22,885 nucleotides of DNA. Origin: Cyanobacteria bacterium UBA11370 (lineage in GTDB: Bacteria; Cyanobacteriota; Cyanobacteriia; Cyanobacteriales; Coleofasciculaceae). Positions 16,526 to 22,885 of this stretch are shown one piece after another (positions within the stretch are counted from its first letter, which is position 1; every line of letters starts with the position of its first letter). The notes under the pieces are model-generated. The model was not told where the DNA came from and made no database searches. It saw only the letters and a program-made list of their open reading frames with translations. A program made the position numbers and the translations under genes. The stretch covers positions 1 through 22,885 of the forward strand of contig DNGI01000112.1 of assembly GCA_003486645.1 (NCBI GenBank), read 5' to 3'.

Positions 16526-16560
16526 GCTTCCACATCTTTTCTGTGAAAGCGGTATTTTTT
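16526..16560 (+). terminator. Candidate intrinsic terminator of the c-di-AMP riboswitch leader
   Basis: GCTTCCACA (16526-16534) pairs with TGTGAAAGC (16542-16550) with one mismatch around a seven-base loop, followed after GGTA by six T (16555-16560). It lies about 170 bases beyond the aptamer and 208 bases before the permease start, so it can act as the off-state stop of the riboswitch. An alternative antiterminator pairing was not worked out. Confidence 0.45.
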
Positions 16561-16723
16561 ACTCAAATAATCACTAAGTACTGATACAGCAGAATTCAGG
16601 AGTCAATAATTAGGAAGAGAAGAGGTTTTATCTCTACCTTTCTTTTCTCAGTTTTGTACCTCATCCCGTTGCAATTTCCTGTCACCGTGTTCTGATTTGG
16701 ATGAAGTAGACTCAATTGTTTCT

Positions 16724-16758
16724 TCATCCCTCATTCTTCATTCTTCATTCTTTATCCT
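16724..16758. repeat. Tandem heptamer repeat (TCATTCT) just upstream of the permease start
   Basis: Three perfect TCATTCT units (16731-16751) are flanked by diverged TCATCCC and TTATCCT. The tract occupies the place where a ribosome-binding site would be expected, ending nine bases before the ATG at 16768, and is pyrimidine-rich. Confidence 0.8.
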
Positions 16759-16767
16759 TTACCATCT

Positions 16768-18105
16768 ATGGAAAACTGGCACGCTATAATTGCCGCTTCT
16801 ACATTTGTGGCTGTAATTGTGTTGATCATGACCGAATGGATACATCTAACCATTGCTGCTTTTTTGGGAGCATTGCTGTTGGTGTTTATGAATGTCATGA
16901 CGTTAACTGAGGCGATTGGACATATTGGTCAGAGTTATCCAACCCTAGCTTTATTTTTTGGGGTTATGGTGTTGGTACGTGCCTTTGAACCCACTAAGAT
17001 TTTTGACTACTTAGCTACCCAAATGGTGGTATTAGCAAAGGGACAAGGGAAGCGACTGCTATTAGGAATTGTCGGAATTACGACCCCCATTTGCGCTATG
17101 TTGCCTAATGCAACAACGGTAATGCTATTAGCACCGCTAATTCCCCCAATGGCAGAGGAAATTGGAGTTGATTTTGTTCCGTTGTTAATTTTAATGGTGT
17201 TTGTTGCCAACAGTTCTGGACTGCTTACGTTAGTTGGTGATCCAGCGACATTTATTGTCGGAGATGCTATCAATATCAGCTTTACCGATTACCTGATGCG
17301 GTTGAGTTTAGGCGGGGCGATCGCTGTAGCCACCGTAGTCCTGATGGTTCCCTTTCTATTCTCCAAAATCTGGCACAAAAAATTGGAGAACTTAAATCAA
17401 TTACCCCACCCTAAAATTAATCATCCACGAGTTTTAACCCTAGGGGGGTTTATTGTTGCTTTTGTATTAATCTTTTTTGTAGTTGGAGAATCCCTCCCCA
17501 TTCCTATTTCTCCAGCAGCGGTTGCTTTGTTAGGAGCGGCTTTAGCCTTACTCCTTGCTCACCATAGTAAGATTGATACGGTTAATAATATCTTGCGGGA
17601 TGTAGACTGGAGTACCTTGCTATTTTTTATGTGTATTTTCGTCATCATTGGTGGATTGGAAAAAACGGGGGTTGTGAATGGGGTATCGGGAATCTTGGCA
17701 ACTCTATTAGGACGAAATATTGTATTGGGTTCCCTCCTTCTCCTCGTTTTTGTCGGTTTACTCTCCAGCGTTGTCCCTAATATTCCTCTGGTAGTAGCCA
17801 TGGTTCCCCTCCTTAAACAATACTTGGTGAACGTCGGATTTGTGGGGCAAGATGTTCTAACGCCTGGTTTTGACGGTCAGTTTCCTCCCGAAGTATTACC
17901 CTTGTTCTATGCCATGATGTATGGTGCAACCTTGGGTGGAAATGGTACATTAGTAGGAGCGTCTTCAAACATTGTCGCGGCAGGAATTTCCGAACTGCAC
18001 GGACGCAGGATCTCGTTTAAACGGTTTCTCAAATATGGGATACCCGTCATGGTTATGCAATTAGTAACTGCTGCTATTTATGTAACAATTCGCTTTCTGT
18101 TGTAA
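16768..18105 (+). CDS. ArsB/SLC13-like ion permease under riboswitch control
   Basis: This 445-residue membrane protein belongs to the ion transporter superfamily of ArsB, NhaD and the P-protein (CitMHS-type Pfam). It has about eleven hydrophobic segments and the paired re-entrant-loop motifs. The first is AMLPNATTVMLLAPLIPPMAEE (about 112-133), followed by GDPATFIVGDAINISFTDYL (about 158-177). The second is SSVVPNIPLVVAMVPLL in the C-terminal half, with GATLGGNGTLVGASSNIV. It resembles the Synechocystis P-protein homologue. It lacks the TrkA_C domains of the transporter upstream. The substrate is unknown; Na+/H+ exchange or anion export are the family options. The c-di-AMP riboswitch in its leader points to a role in osmotic or ion balance. 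It lies six bases before the exoD-like gene. Confidence 0.87.
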   Translation: MENWHAIIAASTFVAVIVLIMTEWIHLTIAAFLGALLLVFMNVMTLTEAIGHIGQSYPTLALFFGVMVLVRAFEPTKIFDYLATQMVVLAKGQGKRLLLGIVGITTPICAMLPNATTVMLLAPLIPPMAEEIGVDFVPLLILMVFVANSSGLLTLVGDPATFIVGDAINISFTDYLMRLSLGGAIAVATVVLMVPFLFSKIWHKKLENLNQLPHPKINHPRVLTLGGFIVAFVLIFFVVGESLPIPISPAAVALLGAALALLLAHHSKIDTVNNILRDVDWSTLLFFMCIFVIIGGLEKTGVVNGVSGILATLLGRNIVLGSLLLLVFVGLLSSVVPNIPLVVAMVPLLKQYLVNVGFVGQDVLTPGFDGQFPPEVLPLFYAMMYGATLGGNGTLVGASSNIVAAGISELHGRRISFKRFLKYGIPVMVMQLVTAAIYVTIRFLL

Positions 18106-18111
18106 TACTCC

Positions 18112-18717
18112 ATGCACCTAAAATTTTCTCAAGACCTAGAGTCTCTGCTAAAGCGATTAGCTACTCATCCCCTTACCCTCAAAGATGTTCTAGCAGAAAC
18201 CTCAGAACGAGGATTTAGTTTACTAATTAGCCTATTAGTATTACCGTTTTTGGTGCCAATGCCGCCCGGATTATCTACCTTGTTAAGTCTTGGTTGTTTG
18301 CTATTATCAGGGCAAATGGCTCTAGGTCGTCGAACTCCTTGGCTTCCTGCCAAAATTTCTCGGATTAAATTTCCCCAAGGCTTGAGTCGGCAACTTTTAA
18401 AAAATATCAGACGCATTACCAGACTATTAGAAAAGATTGTCCGCCCTCGATGGTTGTGGATTGCTGAGAAACCTCAAATCTGGCGCTGGAATGGGTTCTG
18501 TATCGCTTGGTTGACCGTACTTCTGATGTTACCCATACCCTTTACGAATCCCATTCCAACCCTAGGTATTTTATTGTTAGCCATTGCTACCTTAGAAGAA
18601 GATGGACTGCTCATGTGTGTCAGTTATGGAATCACCGCTTTAATTACCCTATTCTTTGGATCAATCGCTTATGTCCTCTTACAAGCACCCGATTGGTTGC
18701 CTAACCTCTTGAGCTAA
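18112..18717 (+). CDS. exoD: ExoD family membrane protein
   Basis: The 201-residue protein has the ExoD (exopolysaccharide synthesis, PF06055) pattern. An N-terminal soluble helix has LKDVLAETSERGFSLLISLLVLPFLVPMPPG (about 22-52). Two to three further membrane segments follow, with the second family signature at LPIPFTNPIPTLGILLLAIATLEEDGLLM (about 140-168). ExoD was named for a Rhizobium mutant with altered exopolysaccharide and alkali sensitivity; the molecular function is not known. It starts six bases after the permease stop, so it is almost certainly in the same transcript and under the same riboswitch. Confidence 0.87.
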   Translation: MHLKFSQDLESLLKRLATHPLTLKDVLAETSERGFSLLISLLVLPFLVPMPPGLSTLLSLGCLLLSGQMALGRRTPWLPAKISRIKFPQGLSRQLLKNIRRITRLLEKIVRPRWLWIAEKPQIWRWNGFCIAWLTVLLMLPIPFTNPIPTLGILLLAIATLEEDGLLMCVSYGITALITLFFGSIAYVLLQAPDWLPNLLS

Positions 18718-18905
18718 ACCAATCAAAACTCTAATCGTTTTAAGAACTACCAATTAGTCCCAAAAATTTAAGTAGTGATTGATACTAATCATTAAAATCT
18801 ACAATGGTTAGTTTGAGGGGAATTAATTGTAAAATAAAAGAAAAACCCGACTTCTCCTCATAACTATTACTCCAGCAGGTAAAAAAATTTTAATCTCACA
18901 CGTCC

Positions 18906-19793
18906 ATGAACCAGCCGTTGCTGCATTCCAAACGAGCCTTACTCTTAGTCAACCGTCATGCTCGACACGGACAGCAGCGCCTATCTGAAGCGATTCGTCA
19001 ATTAGAGGAACTAGGTTTTATTTTAATCGAAGAGTCAACCCCAGAACCGCAACAGTTACCCGAACTCATCCGGCGCTATCAAAATCAGGTTGACTTGGTA
19101 ATCATTGGCGGTGGAGATGGCACTCTCAATGCCGCCGTAGAAGGGTTGGTTGATACCCAACTCCCTTTAGGTATATTGCCCTTGGGAACGGCCAATGACT
19201 TGGCGCGGACGCTAGGAATTCCCTCCGCTATCTCTGAAGCTTGCCAAATTATTGCCACAGGTCAATTGCATCGTATTGACTTAGGGTGGGTAAATGGGAA
19301 ATATTTCTTTAATGTGGCGAGTTGCGGACTGAGTGTGCAAATTACCGAACGACTTTCTAAAGAAGCCAAGCGTCGTTGGGGGGTTCTGGCTTATGGCGCT
19401 ACTGCCTTGCAGGTGATTTGGCAAGCGCGACCGTTTAGAGCCGAAATTGCGTTTAATAATGAGTCTATTCGGGTGAGAACCGTTCAAATTGCGGTCGGGA
19501 ACGGGCGATACTACGGAGGTGGGATGACCGTTGTTCATGATGCTGCCATTGACGATCGCCGACTGGATCTGTACAGCTTGGAAATTGGACAATGGTGGCA
19601 GATCCTAGCATTACTTCCAGCCTTATGGCAGGGACGACACACCGCTTTACCCGGAGTCCGAACCATCAACGGTAGGGAAATTGACGTTTATACCCTCAAA
19701 CCCCGTGCAATTAATACCGATGGCGAACTTACAACCTACACCCCCGCGAAATTCCGAGTGATTCCCCAAGCGTTATCCGTTTTAGTTCCCTAA
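18906..19793 (+). CDS. Diacylglycerol-kinase-type lipid kinase (YegS/BmrU-like)
   Basis: The 295-residue cytosolic protein has the DAGK catalytic domain. The nucleotide-binding GGGDGTLNAAVEGL runs from about 68 to 81. It is followed by LGILPLGTANDLARTLGIP (about 88-106) and, in the second domain, FFNVASCGLS and GNGRYYGGGM. The early VNRHAR corresponds to the NPxAG motif of the family but is changed. Such enzymes phosphorylate a lipid with ATP; the lipid cannot be told here. It precedes the Ca2+ ATPase by 40 bp on the same strand, so the two may be co-transcribed. The upstream gap of 188 bp shows no recognisable structure. Confidence 0.9.
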   Translation: MNQPLLHSKRALLLVNRHARHGQQRLSEAIRQLEELGFILIEESTPEPQQLPELIRRYQNQVDLVIIGGGDGTLNAAVEGLVDTQLPLGILPLGTANDLARTLGIPSAISEACQIIATGQLHRIDLGWVNGKYFFNVASCGLSVQITERLSKEAKRRWGVLAYGATALQVIWQARPFRAEIAFNNESIRVRTVQIAVGNGRYYGGGMTVVHDAAIDDRRLDLYSLEIGQWWQILALLPALWQGRHTALPGVRTINGREIDVYTLKPRAINTDGELTTYTPAKFRVIPQALSVLVP

Positions 19794-19833
19794 CTCAACC
19801 AGGTTTTCACACTACCATTAACATCTGCAAACT

Positions 19834-22650
19834 ATGGCATTTCCTACGACTTCATCCTCGTCTACTCGTTCGTTGCCAGATACCGCTAAATCTTGGCATA
19901 CCTCAGATATTGAAGAGGCACTCAACCTCCTGGAAAGCAACCCAGATCAGGGTTTGACCCCAAAAGAGGTGACTCAACGGCAACAGCAGTACGGCTTCAA
20001 CGAATTGGAAGAAACCGGAGGGCGCAGTCCCCTAGCTATCTTGTGGGATCAGTTCACCAATATTATGTTAGTGATGCTGATTGCTGTAGCCATAGTATCA
20101 GGGGTGCTGGATCTCAAAAGTGGCAAGTTTCCCAAAGATGCGATCGCCATTTTTGCTATTGTCGTTTTAAATGGTCTGCTGGGCTATTTGCAAGAAAGCC
20201 GTGCCGAAAAAGCCCTCGCCGCCCTTAAACGTCTCTCCTCTCCTAAAGTCCGAGTTGTACGGGATGGCAAAACAATCGAAGTGGCGGGGAAGGAATTGGT
20301 ACCGGGAGATGTCATGCTATTAGAAGCAGGTGTCCAGATCGCCGCAGATGGTCGCCTGATTGAAGCCCAAAACCTACAAATTCGAGAAGCTGCCCTGACT
20401 GGAGAAGCCGAAGCGGTCAATAAACAGCCGGGAGTCCGGTTGAGTGAGGATGCCTCGTTAGGCGATCGCTTAAATATGGTATTCCAGGGTACTGAAGTCA
20501 TTCAAGGACGGGCAAAAGTCCTCGTTACCAGTACCGGGATGCAGACGGAACTAGGGCGAATTGCCACCATGCTGCAATCGGTGGAATCCGAACCCACCCC
20601 CCTGCAACAGCGGATGACTCAATTAGGGAACGTCCTGGTTAGTGGTTCCTTAATTTTAGTGGCGATTGTGGTGATTGGCGGTGTGCTACGCCTCGGTTGG
20701 GATAGCTTTGAAGCACTTTTAGAAGTGTCCTTAAGTATGGCGGTAGCGGTTGTGCCAGAAGGTTTACCTGCGGTTGTCACCGTCACCCTAGCCATTGGGA
20801 CTCAACGGATGGTGCGTCGCAATGCCCTCATTCGTAAACTTCCGGCAGTAGAAACATTAGGGTCTGTTACTACTATTTGTTCGGATAAAACGGGTACATT
20901 GACCCAAAATAAAATGGTCGTGCAGTTAGTTCACACCGCTAATAATACTGTTCAAGTAACAGGTGAAGGATATGCCCCCATTGGGGAATTTACAATTCCA
21001 AATTCAAGCTCGAAAATTCAAAATTCAGACGAGTATCCCGATCTACACACACTATTAACTGCTTGTGTGGTTTGTAACGATGCCCTATTACAGCAGGAAA
21101 AACAAGACTGGACTATTTTAGGAGATCCAACGGAGGGCGCATTATTATCCTTAGCAGGGAAAGGAGGTCTTTTTAAAGAAGGATTGAGTCAACAATTCCC
21201 TCGCATCCAGGAGTTTCCTTTCTCCTCCGAACGTAAGCGGATGAGTGTCATTTGTGAAAATAGAGAATCAGCTAATTGGATATCTTCTTCCCCCACTCCC
21301 CACTCCCCACTCCCCACTCCCTACTTAATGTTTACGAAAGGGTCGCCAGAATTAATTTTAGAACGTTGTACCCAGATTCCTGAAGGCAATCTAACTCCTG
21401 AGTCTCGCACTCAAATTTTAGAGCAAAATAACCAGATGGCATCTAAAGGGTTGCGAGTATTAGGATTTGCCTATAAACCCTTATCCGAAATTCCGCCAGA
21501 AGGATCGGATGAAACAACTGAACAAGAGTTAGTTTGGTTGGGATTAGTCGGAATGTTAGATGCACCACGCCCAGAAGTGCGAGAAGCTGTTGCCCAGTGT
21601 AGAGGGGCGGGAATTCGTCCAGTTATGATTACGGGCGATCATCAGTTAACCGCACAAGCGATCGCTTATGATTTAGGAATTGCAAAAGAAGGGGATTTAG
21701 TCCTCACAGGTCAGCAATTGCAAAAACTTTCTCAAGCTGAATTAGAACGAGAAGTTGAACACGTTAGTATTTATGCCCGTGTTTCCCCTGAACATAAACT
21801 GCGAATTGTGCAAGCGTTACAAAGTCAGGGTGAATTTGTTGCTATGACAGGAGATGGCGTGAACGATGCACCCGCTTTAAAACAGGCGGATATTGGTGTG
21901 GCAATGGGGATTACGGGAACAGATGTAAGTAAAGAAGCCAGTGATATGATTCTGCTGGATGATAACTTTGCTACCATCGTTCATGCCGTAGAAGAAGGTC
22001 GGGTGGTTTATACGAATATTCGCCGCTTTATTAAATATATTCTCGGCAGTAATATTGGGGAAGTTTTGACGATTGCGGCTGCACCGTTAATTGGTTTAGG
22101 AGGTGTTCCTCTTTCACCGTTACAAATTCTTTGGATGAACTTAGTGACTGACGGTTTACCTGCTTTAGCCCTAGCCATGGAACCCGCCGAACCTAATGTG
22201 ATGAAGCGTCCCCCTTATGATCCGCGCGAAAGTATTTTTGCCAGAGGGTTAGGGCTTTATATGGTGCGAATGGGTATTGTTTTCGCCATCATTACCATTT
22301 GGCTAATGGTTTGGGCGTACAATTATACAGATAATTTTGGAGATGAAAATCGCTGGAAAACCATGGTATTTACTACCCTTTGTTTAGCACAGATGGGTCA
22401 TGCGATCGCCATTCGTTCCAATACTCAACTAACAATACAACTCAATCCGTTCTCGAATCCCTACGTTCTAGGTGCTGTTGCTTTAACTACTGCTTTACAA
22501 CTCATGTTGATTTATGTCGAACCATTGCGGAACTTCTTCGGTACTCATTTGTTGAGTCCCTTAGAACTTTTGATTTGTATCGGGTTCAGTGCCTTAATGT
22601 TTGTTTGGATCGAACTTGAGAAATTATTTATTCGTTGGTTTAAGCGTTAA
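19834..22650 (+). CDS. P2A-type Ca2+-transporting P-type ATPase
   Basis: This 938-residue P-type pump carries TGEAEAVNK in the actuator domain, phosphorylation site D351 in [14 protein letters not shown], and [14 protein letters not shown] in the hinge. The membrane Ca2+ ligands of SERCA are all conserved. E309 lies in VVPEGLP. N740 and E743 lie in GSNIGE, matching the N768/E771 spacing. N769, T772 and D773 lie in MNLVTDGLP, matching N796/T799/D800. It would therefore export Ca2+ (or load a related cation), like cyanobacterial PacL-type pumps. Two stretches in the nucleotide-binding domain are built from heptamer-repeat DNA (about 387-401 and 483-497), without breaking the frame. There are about ten membrane segments. 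Confidence 0.93.
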   Translation: MAFPTTSSSSTRSLPDTAKSWHTSDIEEALNLLESNPDQGLTPKEVTQRQQQYGFNELEETGGRSPLAILWDQFTNIMLVMLIAVAIVSGVLDLKSGKFPKDAIAIFAIVVLNGLLGYLQESRAEKALAALKRLSSPKVRVVRDGKTIEVAGKELVPGDVMLLEAGVQIAADGRLIEAQNLQIREAALTGEAEAVNKQPGVRLSEDASLGDRLNMVFQGTEVIQGRAKVLVTSTGMQTELGRIATMLQSVESEPTPLQQRMTQLGNVLVSGSLILVAIVVIGGVLRLGWDSFEALLEVSLSMAVAVVPEGLPAVVTVTLAIGTQRMVRRNALIRKLPAVETLGSVTTICSDKTGTLTQNKMVVQLVHTANNTVQVTGEGYAPIGEFTIPNSSSKIQNSDEYPDLHTLLTACVVCNDALLQQEKQDWTILGDPTEGALLSLAGKGGLFKEGLSQQFPRIQEFPFSSERKRMSVICENRESANWISSSPTPHSPLPTPYLMFTKGSPELILERCTQIPEGNLTPESRTQILEQNNQMASKGLRVLGFAYKPLSEIPPEGSDETTEQELVWLGLVGMLDAPRPEVREAVAQCRGAGIRPVMITGDHQLTAQAIAYDLGIAKEGDLVLTGQQLQKLSQAELEREVEHVSIYARVSPEHKLRIVQALQSQGEFVAMTGDGVNDAPALKQADIGVAMGITGTDVSKEASDMILLDDNFATIVHAVEEGRVVYTNIRRFIKYILGSNIGEVLTIAAAPLIGLGGVPLSPLQILWMNLVTDGLPALALAMEPAEPNVMKRPPYDPRESIFARGLGLYMVRMGIVFAIITIWLMVWAYNYTDNFGDENRWKTMVFTTLCLAQMGHAIAIRSNTQLTIQLNPFSNPYVLGAVALTTALQLMLIYVEPLRNFFGTHLLSPLELLICIGFSALMFVWIELEKLFIRWFKR
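20998..21028. repeat. AAAATTC-type heptamer repeat inside the Ca2+ ATPase gene
   Basis: AATTC words spaced seven or more bases apart (for example CGAAAATTCAAAATTCAG) encode the low-complexity [11 protein letters not shown] stretch in the nucleotide-binding domain. The word resembles the intergenic heptamer families, so it looks like an in-frame repeat insertion into a surface loop. Confidence 0.55.
21291..21321. repeat. (CCCCACT)4 heptamer repeat inside the Ca2+ ATPase gene
   Basis: Four exact copies of CCCCACT followed by CCC code for [11 protein letters not shown] in frame, between strands of the nucleotide-binding domain. This word is widespread as an intergenic repeat in filamentous cyanobacteria. 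Confidence 0.85.
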
Positions 22651-22656
22651 TAGGTT

Positions 22657-22752
22657 ATATCATGTCCGGCTAATTACTTATCAAAAAAAACTCTTCGCCT
22701 CTCGGTGTTCCCGTGTCATTCCTAATCATAAGTATTAAAGCGGACATGATAT
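22657..22752. repeat. Inverted repeat after the Ca2+ ATPase gene
   Basis: ATATCATGTCCG (22657-22668) is the perfect reverse complement of CGGACATGATAT (22741-22752). The similarity extends inward with mismatches (ATTACTTAT against ATAAGTATT). The 96-bp unit starts six bases after the stop codon. It could be a small palindromic or MITE-like element or a part of the transcript end. Confidence 0.7.
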
Positions 22753-22800
22753 TAAACCCTCTCCCTTTCAAAAATAGGACTTACGCAACTGGCACATGGA

Positions 22801-22865
22801 GTAGGGTGCGTCAGACGAACAAACCCTGATTATCTCGATCAATAACTTGGTCTGACGCACCCTAC
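22801..22865. repeat. Perfect 16-bp inverted repeat, MITE-like palindrome
   Basis: GTAGGGTGCGTCAGAC (22801-22816) pairs perfectly with GTCTGACGCACCCTAC (22850-22865) across a 33-base loop. The preceding TAGGACTTACGCAAC (22775-22789) is a word often found at the ends of small cyanobacterial repeats and insertion sequences. No coding sequence lies inside. The last 20 bases of the window show nothing further. Confidence 0.8.
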
Positions 22866-22885
22866 AAGTTAATTTTATTGTGACA

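Overview
This is cyanobacterial chromosomal DNA. The octamer GCGATCGC (HIP1) occurs more than a dozen times, in coding and intergenic DNA alike. Heptanucleotide tandem repeats sit in most intergenic gaps, and the products are typical of cyanobacteria (UbiA for plastoquinone, multi-PAS/GAF hybrid kinases, NrtD-like ABC ATPase remnants). A filamentous Oscillatoriales/Coleofasciculales-type organism fits, but the genus cannot be fixed from the sequence.

Left part (1-8053): a 4-hydroxybenzoate polyprenyltransferase gene, a small secreted four-cysteine protein, then on the minus strand a very large CHASE3-PAS-GAF-PAS-PAS-PAS hybrid histidine kinase with two C-terminal receivers (3113-7549). Downstream of it is a short receiver-histidine kinase (1796-2887). 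An unrecognised 136-aa protein lies upstream of the large kinase on the same strand.

Middle (8162-13141): cobS on the minus strand, then a hypothetical protein and tgt (queuosine tRNA modification) on the plus strand. Next comes a broken nitrate-transport-type ABC ATPase gene (nrtD-like). It has lost its 5' end, carries an in-frame stop, and is split by a roughly 1583-bp element. That element encodes an apparently complete IscB nuclease (RRxRR, RuvC and HNH), preceded by a strongly structured region that reads as its omega/HEARO guide RNA. Both halves of the ABC gene rejoin in frame when the element is removed, so the insertion boundary is known to within one base. The guide that would be read from the left flank is nrtD sequence itself.

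Right part (13311-22885): a USP-like protein and an SLC13-type permease with two TrkA_C domains. Then comes a 630-bp leader holding a clear c-di-AMP (ydaO/yuaA) riboswitch and a plausible terminator, ahead of a two-gene unit (ArsB/SLC13-like permease plus ExoD). A lipid-kinase-like gene and a P2A Ca2+ ATPase follow, the latter with heptamer repeats inside its nucleotide-binding domain. The window ends with two nested inverted repeats that look like small mobile or palindromic elements. The c-di-AMP riboswitch, the RCK_C-containing permease, the USP protein and the ion pumps together suggest an osmotic/ion homeostasis neighbourhood.

The items most worth following up are the IscB/omega-RNA insertion in nrtD and the c-di-AMP-controlled permease-ExoD unit. 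Both belong to known classes; what is new is the particular arrangement, and this is inferred from one window without searches.
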